Source: an uncultured Clostridia bacterium (GTDB taxonomy: Bacteria > Bacillota > Clostridia > Oscillospirales > Acutalibacteraceae). Taken from it: a stretch of 64,000 bases of DNA. Each line of letters opens with the position of its first letter. The stretch's first letter is position 1. The position numbers were made by a program, and so were the translations under genes. Location of the stretch: NCBI GenBank assembly GCA_944384925.1, contig CALWVF010000007.1, positions 1 to 64,000 of the forward strand, in the 5' to 3' direction. The notes under the pieces were generated by a model. It did not search any database and had not been told where the DNA came from. It was given only the letters and a program-made list of their open reading frames with translations. Below are positions 8,458 through 16,916 of the stretch, one piece after another.

Positions 8458-8538
8458 TGTTTTATCCTCCAATATAAATTATACACGATATATTCTATAT
8501 TAATTTAAAAATTTTTGCAATACATCTCATTATAATTT

Positions 8539-9621
8539 TTAAATAATTATTAGTTCCTTTGGCGACTTTGTTATATTTTCATATCCATTTTTATTAACAA
8601 CTACCATATCTTCTATTCTAACTCCAAATTTATCTTCAATGTATATACCTGGCTCTATTGTCATAACCATATTTTCACTTAAAATAGTATTATCATTAAT
8701 TGAAAATGAAGGTCTTTCATGTATTTCTAACCCTAAACTATGACCAGTTGAATGTCCAAAGCATCCTTTAAATCCTTTATTATATATAATATCTCTAGCT
8801 GCTTTATCGACATTTTTACACTTTATTCCTGGTTTTACAGCCTCTATAGCTGCATGTTGGGCACTTAGTACAACATTATAAATATTTTCTTTTTCTTCAT
8901 CAACACTTTTAACTGCAACTGTCCTTGTCATGTCGCTATGATACCCATCTACTACAGAACCTATATCCATAGTTAAAAAATCTCCACATTGTATTTTGTT
9001 ATCGCCTGGAACGCCATGCGGCATAGATGTTTTTTTCCCAGACAAAACTATAAAATCAAACGCTACTTTTTGCGCACCATTTTTTCTAATAAAATATTCT
9101 ATATCAAGTGCTATGTCTTTTTCAGACATACCTACTCTTATTTTTTTTATAATATAATCAAAAGCTTCATCTGTAAGTCTCTGAGATTCTTTTATCTTTT
9201 TTATTTCTTCAGGAGTTTTTATCATTCTCATTTCGTTTATAAATTCATCCAAAGTCCCATCCATAATAGATTCTATATTTAAATCATTAAATAATTCTTT
9301 AAAATACATAGCTTTAGAAAAACTTATATTATTTCCTTCTAAAAAAATTTTATTTATGCCTGTTCCTTCAACCAATTCTTTTAAATTTTCTCTCAAATTA
9401 TTAAAAAGCACCACTTCTAAGTCTTTCACTTCAATTTTAGCAGACTCAAAATATCTAAAATCAACTAAAAGATATGCTCCTTTTTTAGATATAAAAATAA
9501 CTCCTTCTGATGAGCTAAAACCAGAAAAGTATAATCTATTAATACCACTATATACCAAAGCTGCTCCATTAGGCTCATTCTTTAAAATTTTATTTAACAG
9601 CAATTCAATATTAGGTTTCAT
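8539..9621 (-). CDS. M24 family Xaa-Pro aminopeptidase
   Basis: A 360-residue metallopeptidase that removes N-terminal residues preceding proline. A creatinase-like N-terminal domain (about 1-125) is followed by the pita-bread catalytic domain. Expected dimetal ligands are visible: two Asp in MDIGSVVDGYHSDMTRT, the His in GHSTGHSLGLEIHE, Glu in IEPGIYIED and Glu in GVRIED. The length is right for the PepP/PepQ-like enzymes found next to efp in Firmicutes. The start follows AAGGAAGG. Confidence 0.92.
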   Translation of the reverse strand: MKPNIELLLNKILKNEPNGAALVYSGINRLYFSGFSSSEGVIFISKKGAYLLVDFRYFESAKIEVKDLEVVLFNNLRENLKELVEGTGINKIFLEGNNISFSKAMYFKELFNDLNIESIMDGTLDEFINEMRMIKTPEEIKKIKESQRLTDEAFDYIIKKIRVGMSEKDIALDIEYFIRKNGAQKVAFDFIVLSGKKTSMPHGVPGDNKIQCGDFLTMDIGSVVDGYHSDMTRTVAVKSVDEEKENIYNVVLSAQHAAIEAVKPGIKCKNVDKAARDIIYNKGFKGCFGHSTGHSLGLEIHERPSFSINDNTILSENMVMTIEPGIYIEDKFGVRIEDMVVVNKNGYENITKSPKELIII

Positions 9622-9660
9622 ATTTTAAGCCTTCCTTCATACAACAATTATAATAAAAAA

Positions 9661-10104
9661 TTATAATTTTATCAATTCTTTCATTGCATTTAATGATAAA
9701 AAGTAACTATTTTTTCCAAAACCTGAAATTTGCCCTACGCACACATCAGCTATAACAGATTTATGCCTAAATTCCTCTCTTGAATATATGTTAGACATAT
9801 GAACCTCTATAAAGGGTAACCTCACAGAGGCTATTGCGTCTCTTAATGCATAGCTATAGTGTGTTAAAGCACCTGCATTTATTATAATGCCTTCGAAATC
9901 ATCTACAGATTCATGTATTTTATCTATTAATGCACCTTCCCAATTAGATTGAAAAATTGTTACATCCAATCCTATATTATATGCATAAGATATTATTTGC
10001 TCTTTTATATTATCCGCCGATTCAGTCCCATATATAATTTTTTCTCTAACTCCAACCATATTCAAGTTTGGTCCTAACAGCAATAAAATTTTTTTATTTT
10101 TCAT
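9661..10104 (-). CDS. aroQ: Type II 3-dehydroquinate dehydratase
   Basis: A 147-residue type II dehydroquinase, which converts 3-dehydroquinate to 3-dehydroshikimate in aromatic amino acid synthesis. It has the GPNLNMVG motif (11-18), catalytic Tyr25 in IIYGTES, Asn76 in INAGALTHYS and His102 in EVHMSN. Type II enzymes act as dodecamers. The gene lies between the YqeG phosphatase and the M24 peptidase on one strand with short gaps, so it is probably co-transcribed with them. Confidence 0.95.
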   Translation of the reverse strand: MKNKKILLLLGPNLNMVGVREKIIYGTESADNIKEQIISYAYNIGLDVTIFQSNWEGALIDKIHESVDDFEGIIINAGALTHYSYALRDAIASVRLPFIEVHMSNIYSREEFRHKSVIADVCVGQISGFGKNSYFLSLNAMKELIKL

Positions 10105-10128
10105 AATTAAGTCCCCTAAAAACTTATT

Positions 10129-10623
10129 TTAATTATTTAATTTTATTTTGTTTCTTATAGGTTTTTCTAACATTCTTTTAAATCTTATGTTTAACTGCTT
10201 TTCAATTACTATAGGCTCCAACAATATCGATTTCATACCTGCAAGGTTAGCACCTAATATATCTGTAAATATTTGATCACCAATTACTAAAATATTTTCT
10301 GCTTTTTTATTAAACAACCTTTTAGCTTTGTTAAAACCTATAGGTAGAGGTTTTAATGCTAAACTAACAAATGGTAAATCAAATTTTTTTGCGAATGGCT
10401 TTATCCTACTTTTAAAATTATTAGATACAATAATAATAGGAATTCCTTTGCTTTTTATCATATCAGTCCATTCAATAGCACCTTCAAAGGGTATTTGTGA
10501 ACCATGTTCAGACAATGTATTGTCAACATCTAGAAGTATAAGATCTATCCCTAATTTTTCCAAAAGTTCAAAACTAACATCTGTTACAAACGTAAAAGCA
10601 TATGATGGATATAGCAACGACAT
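10129..10623 (-). CDS. YqeG-family HAD phosphatase
   Basis: A 164-residue HAD-superfamily protein with the nucleophile motif LDVDNTL (D32 nucleophile, D34 acid/base), IVSNNF as motif II, and GDQIFTDILGAN as motif IV. These identify the YqeG family (HAD IIIA), probably phosphatidylglycerophosphate phosphatases. That function is known for related proteins but not shown here. GAGGTG precedes the ATG. It is the first gene of a run with aroQ, the M24 peptidase and efp. Confidence 0.9.
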   Translation of the reverse strand: MSLLYPSYAFTFVTDVSFELLEKLGIDLILLDVDNTLSEHGSQIPFEGAIEWTDMIKSKGIPIIIVSNNFKSRIKPFAKKFDLPFVSLALKPLPIGFNKAKRLFNKKAENILVIGDQIFTDILGANLAGMKSILLEPIVIEKQLNIRFKRMLEKPIRNKIKLNN

Positions 10624-10701
10624 ATTTTCACCTCACAATATAAATATATAAAATATGTATATGATTAATTATTATTAAAGATAATTATAATCAAACTAAA
10701 A

Positions 10702-10722
10702 AAGCGGGCATATTGCCCGCTT
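10702..10722 (-). terminator. Rho-independent terminator of rpsU
   Basis: A perfect 9-bp GC-rich stem (AAGCGGGCA and TGCCCGCTT, 3-nt loop) is followed on the minus strand by six T residues. It lies 20 bp after the rpsU stop and separates rpsU from the YqeG gene. Confidence 0.92.
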
Positions 10723-10741
10723 AAATTACAGAACATAAACA

Positions 10742-10918
10742 TTATTTAAACTTACGTTTACGAGCTGCTTCCGACTTTTTTTTACGCTTAACTGAAGGTT
10801 TTTCATAAGCTTCCCTTTTGCGAACTTCTGCTATAACTCCAGCTCGTGCACACTGTTTCTTAAATCTCCTTAAAGCGCTATCTAAAGTCTCATTATCTTT
10901 AATTCTAATTTCAGCCAC
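10742..10918 (-). CDS. rpsU: Ribosomal protein S21
   Basis: A 58-residue S21, a small basic 30S protein. It begins [18 protein letters not shown] after the start codon and ends in a Lys/Arg-rich tail. I use the GTG at 10918 because family members start just before the AEIR/SEIR motif and GGGAGGG lies directly upstream; the ATG five codons earlier would place that site inside the gene. It has its own promoter and terminator. Confidence 0.95.
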   Translation of the reverse strand: MAEIRIKDNETLDSALRRFKKQCARAGVIAEVRKREAYEKPSVKRKKKSEAARKRKFK

Positions 10919-10976
10919 ATATTTCCCTCCCATCCGCCAAAAGGCAGGGGTTATACATATATACCATACAAAAATT

Positions 10977-11006
10977 ATTATACTATAAACTATATAATAC
11001 TGTCAA
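10977..11006 (-). promoter_or_regulatory. rpsU: Strong promoter of rpsU
   Basis: On the minus strand TTGACA (11006-11001) and TATAAT (10982-10977) are both perfect consensus, 18 nt apart. The leader of about 50 nt holds a small GC-rich hairpin (TGCC-TTTT-GGCG region around 10935-10946) just before the GGGAGGG site. Apart from this and the forward promoter at 11251, I see nothing in the 410-bp gap from 10919 to 11328. Confidence 0.8.
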
Positions 11007-11250
11007 TAGTAATATTATTTATTATTCTTCTGAATTTATAAATAAAAGATGGTAAAAATAAACTGGTAAAGATTCATCTTTAATAAATAATTATAAAGAT
11101 TACTAAATAAAATATAATCAATTATATTCTATGTTAATATTCATAACGATATCGCCTTAATATTTAAAAAATAATAAACTTGCAAACGCTGTATTTTTTA
11201 CTTACAATTAAAATACATTTTGATATAAATTACAAACAATTTAAATTCTC

Positions 11251-11279
11251 TTGACATAATAAACCAAATATCGTATAAT
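11251..11279 (+). promoter_or_regulatory. Consensus SigA promoter of the Nif11-like gene
   Basis: TTGACA (11251-11256) and TATAAT (11274-11279) are perfect consensus hexamers with 17-nt spacing. The leader of about 40 nt leads to AGTAGGAGG before the ATG at 11329. Both hexamers are perfect, so strong transcription is expected. Confidence 0.85.
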
Positions 11280-11328
11280 ATCTCTATAATTTATATTAAA
11301 TAACGACAAAAGAGTAGGAGGTACTATA

Positions 11329-11712
11329 ATGTTAAACCAAAATATTAAAGATTTCTACGATGAAATAAAAAATAATAAAAGCCTGCAAGAAGAATTTGAA
11401 AATGCTGATATAAGCTTTAGAAATGAACTTGAAGACTTTTTAAATTTCCTTCCTAATGAAGCTGACGAAGATGAAAAAATTGAGTTCTTTAAAGAAAACT
11501 TCATTCCTATAGCAAACAAATATGGTATTAATATTAACATTGATGATATATTAGAGCATGAGAAAACCTTAATGGAGTTATTCTCAGAAGATTCTGACGA
11601 ATTAAAGTCAGAATTTGTTGATTACCTAGGATATGATATGTGCCTCATATATGGAGTAGGTGAAGAAAATATTTCAAAATTATGTATTAGCTTTGGAATA
11701 AATATACTCTAA
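11329..11712 (+). CDS. Small acidic Nif11-like protein
   Basis: A 127-residue, strongly acidic protein. Residues 1-26 (NQNIKDFYDEIKNNKSLQEE) and about 57-76 (FIPIANKYGININIDDILEH) resemble the two helices of the Nif11 domain, separated by an acidic insert of about 30 residues. The last 50 residues contain Cys105 and Cys119 and end in ISFGINIL. Nif11 domains occur as RiPP leader peptides, but I see no double-glycine cleavage site and no modification enzyme nearby. The gene is a single unit with a consensus promoter, facing the opposite way from its neighbours. Function unknown; the Nif11 assignment is tentative. Confidence 0.6.
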   Translation: MLNQNIKDFYDEIKNNKSLQEEFENADISFRNELEDFLNFLPNEADEDEKIEFFKENFIPIANKYGININIDDILEHEKTLMELFSEDSDELKSEFVDYLGYDMCLIYGVGEENISKLCISFGINIL

Positions 11713-11770
11713 TTCTAATATGTCTAATGCTCCTACTACTTTTATTTAAAAATGATTATACATTTTTAAT

Positions 11771-11812
11771 AAGACCCTAAAAGTTTAGTTTTTACAAACT
11801 TTTAGAGGTCTT
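11771..11812. terminator. Long hairpin between convergent genes
   Basis: AAGACCCTAAAAGTTT (11771-11786) pairs with AAACTTTTAGAGGTCTT (11796-11812) with one bulge. It lies between the Nif11-like gene and spoVM, which converge on it. Neither side has a good T-run, so its efficiency as a terminator is uncertain. Confidence 0.55.
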
Positions 11813-11868
11813 AAAGTCATTTATAGGCTATCATTTAAAATAGTAAAGCATTAATGTTAAAAAATAGT

Positions 11869-11952
11869 CTATTTATTCTCTTTTTTTATATGAAATACCT
11901 TCCTAAGAAAGAAACCTAATACCTTAGGGCTTTTAACTAAAACAACTTTCAT
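11869..11952 (-). CDS. spoVM: Stage V sporulation protein M
   Basis: A 27-residue amphipathic peptide starting MKVVLVKSPKVLGFF and ending in basic residues. It matches SpoVM in length, in the central KxPKxLG motif and in its amphipathic pattern. In B. subtilis SpoVM is a curvature-sensing peptide on the forespore membrane that recruits SpoIVA to start coat assembly. GGAGGGAGCAAT precedes the ATG. Its place downstream of the rlmN-prpC-prkC-rsgA cluster matches the B. subtilis location of spoVM, which strongly supports the call despite the short length. Rpe and thiamine pyrophosphokinase genes found between them in Bacillus are absent here. Confidence 0.85.
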   Translation of the reverse strand: MKVVLVKSPKVLGFFLRKVFHIKKENK

Positions 11953-11973
11953 ATTGCTCCCTCCAATTATAAT

Positions 11974-12117
11974 CTAGCATTTTATTAGCGATATTGCTAA
12001 TACTACCATTATTATAGCTACCATAGTAATGATAAATCTCTCTGGGAAAAAAAATGAAAATATCAGCCCCAGGCCAAAAACAAGTGCTAACTGTCCTTGC
12101 CGACGATAACCACACAT
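11974..12117 (-). CDS. Small hydrophobic membrane protein upstream of spoVM
   Basis: Forty-seven codons from ATG 12117 to TAG 11974 encode a short polar head (MCGYRRQGQ) and two hydrophobic segments separated by FFPERF (about 10-24 and 29-46). The stop is 21 bp before the spoVM ATG. GGCGGTGAAG upstream is an imperfect ribosome site, and an in-frame GTG four codons earlier is also possible. Small proteins of this hydrophobic-PP/PE-hydrophobic kind seem familiar from other clostridia, but I cannot name the family. An alternative 60-residue frame here overlaps spoVM and looks like a shadow. Confidence 0.55.
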   Translation of the reverse strand: MCGYRRQGQLALVFGLGLIFSFFFPERFIITMVAIIMVVLAISLIKC

Positions 12118-12241
12118 GTGACTCTTCACCGCCAATGCTTTATAAGTATAACCAAGAACTGAAACATTCCAAGTCTTACTTACATTATATACAATAAATA
12201 ATAATATGTGATACTAATAATACATATATTAAAATCTAAAT

Positions 12242-13126
12242 CTACTTTATATTCCATTCTTTTAAATCTTTAACTTCTTCATACATTTTTATATAACTGT
12301 TATATCTAGAAGGATGTATATTACCTTTCTTTACTTCTTCGATAACTTTACAACCTGTTTCCTTAGTGTGAGTACAAGATTTAAATTTACATTTATTAAT
12401 AAGTGGCAAAAATTCATTAAAGCAAAATTGCAGTTCATTTTTTTTTATAGTTTCATATCTGCCTATATCAACTGTAGAAAATCCTGGAGTATCAGCTACA
12501 TAGCCATTATTAACTTTGTAGAATTCTACATTTCTGGTTGTATGCTTTCCTCGTCCTAACTTATAACTAATTTTATCTGTCTCTATACTAAATTCAGGAT
12601 TTATACAATTTAATAATGTGGACTTACCAACACCTGAATTACCAATTATTGCTGTTACATTATTCTCAAGCAATTTTTTTACTTTTTCTATCCCTTGACC
12701 TGTAACTGAAGAGAATTCTATTATGTCAATAGATGACCTTTTATAAACTCCTATAATATCATTTGCATCATTTAAGTCTACTTTAGAAATAATCAATATT
12801 GGCTTTATCCCTTTATAGCAAGACAATGATATCATTTTATCTATCACATAAAAATTAGGGTAAGGATCACACACCGACGATAAAATTACTAATTGGTCTA
12901 CATTTGCAATTGGCGGCCTAATAAAATTATTTTTTCTTTCCATTATTTTATCTATAAATACAAAACCATCATCCAATATAGAAATAATTACCCTATCTCC
13001 TACCATAGGCTTTTGATTATTCTTTCTAAATATTCCTTTTGCCTTACACTCATATATTTTATCAGAGGCTTCTACATAGTAGAAGCCTCCTATACCCTTT
13101 ATAATCAATCCTTCTATCAAAATCAT
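12242..13126 (-). CDS. rsgA: Small-subunit biogenesis GTPase RsgA
   Basis: A 294-residue circularly permuted GTPase that checks late maturation of the 30S decoding centre. An OB fold (about 1-65) precedes the G domain in permuted order: G4 SKVD (114-117), then G1 GNSGVGKST (162-170), then G3 DTPG (212-215). The C-terminal zinc site has C246, C251, H253 and C259. The ATG overlaps the prkC stop by 4 bp, so translation is coupled. It is the last recognisable gene of the priA-fmt-prkC cluster before the small sporulation genes. Confidence 0.96.
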   Translation of the reverse strand: MILIEGLIIKGIGGFYYVEASDKIYECKAKGIFRKNNQKPMVGDRVIISILDDGFVFIDKIMERKNNFIRPPIANVDQLVILSSVCDPYPNFYVIDKMISLSCYKGIKPILIISKVDLNDANDIIGVYKRSSIDIIEFSSVTGQGIEKVKKLLENNVTAIIGNSGVGKSTLLNCINPEFSIETDKISYKLGRGKHTTRNVEFYKVNNGYVADTPGFSTVDIGRYETIKKNELQFCFNEFLPLINKCKFKSCTHTKETGCKVIEEVKKGNIHPSRYNSYIKMYEEVKDLKEWNIK

Positions 13127-15108
13127 ATTGTTGATCCACCTGTTCCAGAGGACGTACTTTCTATAAATGGATACTCTGCTATCGTTTTAACCGTTAAGGA
13201 ATCAAAATCTGCGCTATAAACTCTATATTGATTACCATTTAAGTCTACATTTATTTTTTTTGTTCCAGTTGTTCCTTTTACAGAAAGGCTATAAATATTA
13301 TTATATTCCGGGACTACCTTTTTAGATGAATCATAAACCCCATCAACATATACTGTCAAAGTTACTTGTTCTTTTATATTAGAAGGCAAGTAAACATCTA
13401 TAACTAAATTTTTTTCTGTTGCTTCTCCTGAACTTATAGTTACCTGTACAGCTGTTCCTTCGTTAACTTCTACCCCTGGTAATGGATCTGTAGCTATAAC
13501 TGTGTCTTTGGGTTTATCACTTTTTTCCGTTATAATTTTATCAGATATTCTTAATCCCTGCGACACAAGTTCTTCCTTAGCTGCGGCTAAAGTTTTGTTA
13601 ATTACATCTGGAACTCTCACTTTATTCTCTTGGGCACCTTTACTAACAAAAACTTTTATAACTGTACTTGCTACTGCTTTTGTTCCTCCTTGAGGATCTG
13701 TATTTTTTACAATCCCTTGTGCAGTTTCATTGTCATATATTCCTAAAACTTCACACTCAAATCCTGCTTCTTTAATTCTCGCTGTCGCCACTTCTTGTGT
13801 AAGACCTTTAACATTAGGAACTGAAATTAATGTTCCCGAGCTGTTAACCTTTAATGTAATAGTTGCTCCTTCCTTAACTTTTTTGGTTCCACTTTTGGGT
13901 GATTGATCTATTATAACTCCTTCAGGCTGATTAGAATCATATACGTTTTCTACATTCCAATTAAATTTATACTCAGGGTTATTTTGCACATCAGATAATT
14001 TCATCCCTATAAAGTCTGGAACATCTACATCTTTAGCAGATGTTACACTACAAGATTTAAATATTGCTCCCAATATAACCATTAATGCAAATATAACAAC
14101 AGCAATTGCTATTCCTCCCATAATCAACATTGACTTCTTTTTCTTTTTTGTTTCAACTTCATCTTCATATTCATAATTATCATCATATTCTTTTTCTGGT
14201 TTCGGCCCTTTTATACTAGATATATCTATATATTTCGTCTGATTATTATCAACAAAATATTCATAATTAAAATGAATGCTAGGATTATCTAAAAACCTCC
14301 TAATATCATCTAACATTTGAGCGGCTGAGTTATACCTATTCATAGGTTCTTTTTGCATTGCTTTTAATGTTATTTCTTCTAATCCAAATGGTATGTCTTC
14401 ATTGATTTCTCTAGGGAACTTTGGTTGATTCTGCAATTGCATTATTGCAACCGAAACAGCATTATCAGCTTCAAAAGGCAAGCTTCCTGTAAGCATTTCA
14501 TATAAAATTACACCAACAGAATAAATATCTGCCTTTTCATCCGTTATTTCTCCTCTAACTTGTTCGGGAGCTATATAATGCACCGAACCTATAGCCATTG
14601 CAGACATCGTTCTTGTTTCATTTCTTGAAAAGCGTGCTATCCCAAAATCAGTGACTTTTATTGTTCCGTCTTTCAATAGAATAATATTTTGTGGTTTAAT
14701 ATCCCTATGGACAATTCCTTTTGCATGTGCATGTTCCAATGCTTTTAAAATCTGTGCTGTAAAATGTATTGCTTCTTGCCACTTTATGTTATGTTGGTGA
14801 TTTATATACTCTTTCAGCGTAATACCATCTATATATTCCATTACAATATATTGTATTTTATCTCCAAAGCTTACATCATAAACTTTTACAATGTTAGGGT
14901 GTCTTAATATAGCAATAGCTTTAGACTCATTTTTAAATCTTCTTATAAAGTCCTTATTGTCAAGGTATTCTTCTTTTAGTATTTTAATAGCAACTATTCT
15001 GTCTTCTACAGTATCATAAGCACGATAGACGATTGCCATACCACCTATACCAATCAATTCATGAATTTCATAACGACCATCCAATCTTTTTCCGGCATAT
15101 TTATCCAT
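13123..15108 (-). CDS. prkC: PASTA-domain Ser/Thr protein kinase
   Basis: A 661-residue membrane kinase. The cytoplasmic kinase domain (about 10-275) has the glycine-rich loop GIGGMAIVY, K42 in VAIK, the HRD at 134-136 and the DFG at 154-156. An acidic juxtamembrane stretch and a Lys run precede one transmembrane helix (about 327-349). Three extracellular PASTA repeats follow (about 361-425, 429-490, 497-562), then an extra beta-rich domain of about 95 residues ending SSGTGGSTI. PASTA repeats bind muropeptides; PrkC homologues signal germination or cell-wall state. The start is the ATG at 15108, 9 nt after GGAG. It forms a pair with the phosphatase gene 12 bp upstream. Confidence 0.96.
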   Translation of the reverse strand: MDKYAGKRLDGRYEIHELIGIGGMAIVYRAYDTVEDRIVAIKILKEEYLDNKDFIRRFKNESKAIAILRHPNIVKVYDVSFGDKIQYIVMEYIDGITLKEYINHQHNIKWQEAIHFTAQILKALEHAHAKGIVHRDIKPQNIILLKDGTIKVTDFGIARFSRNETRTMSAMAIGSVHYIAPEQVRGEITDEKADIYSVGVILYEMLTGSLPFEADNAVSVAIMQLQNQPKFPREINEDIPFGLEEITLKAMQKEPMNRYNSAAQMLDDIRRFLDNPSIHFNYEYFVDNNQTKYIDISSIKGPKPEKEYDDNYEYEDEVETKKKKKSMLIMGGIAIAVVIFALMVILGAIFKSCSVTSAKDVDVPDFIGMKLSDVQNNPEYKFNWNVENVYDSNQPEGVIIDQSPKSGTKKVKEGATITLKVNSSGTLISVPNVKGLTQEVATARIKEAGFECEVLGIYDNETAQGIVKNTDPQGGTKAVASTVIKVFVSKGAQENKVRVPDVINKTLAAAKEELVSQGLRISDKIITEKSDKPKDTVIATDPLPGVEVNEGTAVQVTISSGEATEKNLVIDVYLPSNIKEQVTLTVYVDGVYDSSKKVVPEYNNIYSLSVKGTTGTKKINVDLNGNQYRVYSADFDSLTVKTIAEYPFIESTSSGTGGSTI

Positions 15109-15120
15109 ATTATTCAACTC

Positions 15121-15864
15121 CTAAAACATGTCATTCTTTATAACAATAACCGTAATATTATCTTGTCCTCCAGACTGCTTTGCCCTCGAAATTAGAACAT
15201 CAGGTATACTTTTTTCATTTTTATTGTATTCAAAAAAAACATCATATATTTCTCGAGAAGTTAAGTGGTTTGTTAAGCCATCAGTACATATCATTAAAAA
15301 CTCATCTTTATTTATAAACTCTTTTAAGTAATCTACTTCTACTTTTGCAGAAACCCCTAATGCTCTTGTTATTATATTTTTTTTAGGATGGTTAATCGCT
15401 TCTTCAGATGTTATCCTACCATCTTTTACCATTTCTTGTACTACTGAGTGATCTGTTGTAATTTGTGAAATCCTTTCACTATTTATTATATACGCTCTAC
15501 TGTCTCCAACATAAGCAATGTAAATTATATTTCTCACAACAAGTGCTACAACTATAGTAGTCCCCATTCCACTATATTCTTCATTGATTAAAGACATGTC
15601 ATATATATTAGTATTTACAAGTTTAATCGAACTAATTAGTAAAGATCTTATATCCGACTCTTTCATATCATTACAATAATTCAACTTTATATTCTCAACT
15701 ACCTTATTTACAGCTACTTCGCTTGCAATATCTCCTGCATTAGCTCCTCCCATTCCATCACACACAACACCTAATACTACATCATCAAAAATAAGAGAAC
15801 AATAAAAACTATCTTGATTAGATTTTCGAACAAGACCTATATCACTTTTACTAAACAATAACAA
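15121..15864 (-). CDS. prpC: PP2C-type Ser/Thr phosphatase
   Basis: A 247-residue PP2C phosphatase that reverses PrkC phosphorylation. Metal-binding motifs are intact: SDIGLVRKSNQDSF near the start, VCDGMGG, YVGDSRAY, CTDGL and QDNITVIVI. I start it at TTG 15864, which lies 9 nt after AAGGAGG; an ATG eleven codons upstream would overlap rlmN and place that site inside the gene. It sits between rlmN and prkC, the standard order. Confidence 0.95.
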   Translation of the reverse strand: MLLFSKSDIGLVRKSNQDSFYCSLIFDDVVLGVVCDGMGGANAGDIASEVAVNKVVENIKLNYCNDMKESDIRSLLISSIKLVNTNIYDMSLINEEYSGMGTTIVVALVVRNIIYIAYVGDSRAYIINSERISQITTDHSVVQEMVKDGRITSEEAINHPKKNIITRALGVSAKVEVDYLKEFINKDEFLMICTDGLTNHLTSREIYDVFFEYNKNEKSIPDVLISRAKQSGGQDNITVIVIKNDMF

Positions 15865-15889
15865 AACTATTAGCCTCCTTACTATAACA

Positions 15890-16912
15890 TTAAACATTCC
15901 TCTTTAATTGGCCACAAGAAGCATTTATATCTGAACCTAAAGTTCTCCTTATAGTTGCATTAATTTTATTCTCTTCAAGAATCTTAACAAACTTATTTAA
16001 ATTCCTAAAATTACTCTTTTTATATTTAACTCCACTTACATTATTGATAGGTATTAAATTTACATGACATAGCATACCTTTAAGTTTATAAGCAAGTTTA
16101 TTTGCAAACTCTTCGCTATCGTTTATACCATTTATCATTGAATATTCAAACGATATCCTTCTATTAGTTTTATATATATAAAATCTACATGCTTCCAGTA
16201 AACAGTCCAAATCCCATTTTTTATTTATAGGCATTAATTTACTTCGTGTTTCATTAATAGATGAATGCAAGGATACCGATAATGTTAACTGCAATTTTTC
16301 TTCTGCTAGTTTATAAATCTTATCTACAACTCCACAAGTTGATAAAGATATATGTCTCATTCCTATATTAAGCCCTTCATTACAGCTAACCAGCTTTAAA
16401 AATTTTATTACATTATCATAATTGTCTAATGGTTCGCCCATACCCATTAATACAATATTAGAAATTCTAATATCATTGTCTTCTTGAACTGCTTGAATTT
16501 GTGATACCATTTCAGATGGTAAAAGATTTCGAGAAAATCCACTCTTACCAGTAGCACAAAAACTACATTTCATTTTGCAACCTACTTGTGTTGATATACA
16601 TATAGAGTATCCATGTTTATATTTCATTAATACAGATTCTATGTATTCACCATCTCTTAATTTAAATAAATATTTTTTAGTTCCATCAATTTTCGAAACC
16701 AACTTTTTTTCTATGTCAACCCAAGAAATATAATACCTATTTGCAAGTTCCTTTCTCGTAGATATAGGCAAATCTAGCATTCCATTAAAGTCTTTTGTCC
16801 CTTTATATATCCATCTATATACTTGTTTAGCCCTATATTTAGGGTACCCTATATAGTTGAAATCTTCTGCTAATTCATCTAAATACATAGATTTTACATC
16901 TATCAAATTCAA
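15890..16912 (-). CDS. rlmN: Dual-specificity rRNA/tRNA methyltransferase RlmN
   Basis: A 340-residue radical SAM enzyme that methylates C2 of A2503 in 23S rRNA and A37 in some tRNAs. The [4Fe-4S] motif is C112-x3-C116-x2-C119 (GCKMKCSFC). The C-terminal methyl-carrying cysteine is C333 in NASCGQL. SAM-binding GMGEPLDNYDNV is present. The start is TTG 16912, spaced 8 nt from GGAG at the end of rsmB. It belongs to the fmt-rsmB-rlmN-prpC operon. Confidence 0.96.
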   Translation of the reverse strand: MNLIDVKSMYLDELAEDFNYIGYPKYRAKQVYRWIYKGTKDFNGMLDLPISTRKELANRYYISWVDIEKKLVSKIDGTKKYLFKLRDGEYIESVLMKYKHGYSICISTQVGCKMKCSFCATGKSGFSRNLLPSEMVSQIQAVQEDNDIRISNIVLMGMGEPLDNYDNVIKFLKLVSCNEGLNIGMRHISLSTCGVVDKIYKLAEEKLQLTLSVSLHSSINETRSKLMPINKKWDLDCLLEACRFYIYKTNRRISFEYSMINGINDSEEFANKLAYKLKGMLCHVNLIPINNVSGVKYKKSNFRNLNKFVKILEENKINATIRRTLGSDINASCGQLKRNV

Positions 16913-16916
16913 TATA

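Noticed and set aside
11933-12115. A 60-residue minus-strand ORF across spoVM
   Set aside because: It overlaps the start of spoVM and its ribosome site, and the alternative 47-residue frame shows a better membrane-protein pattern.
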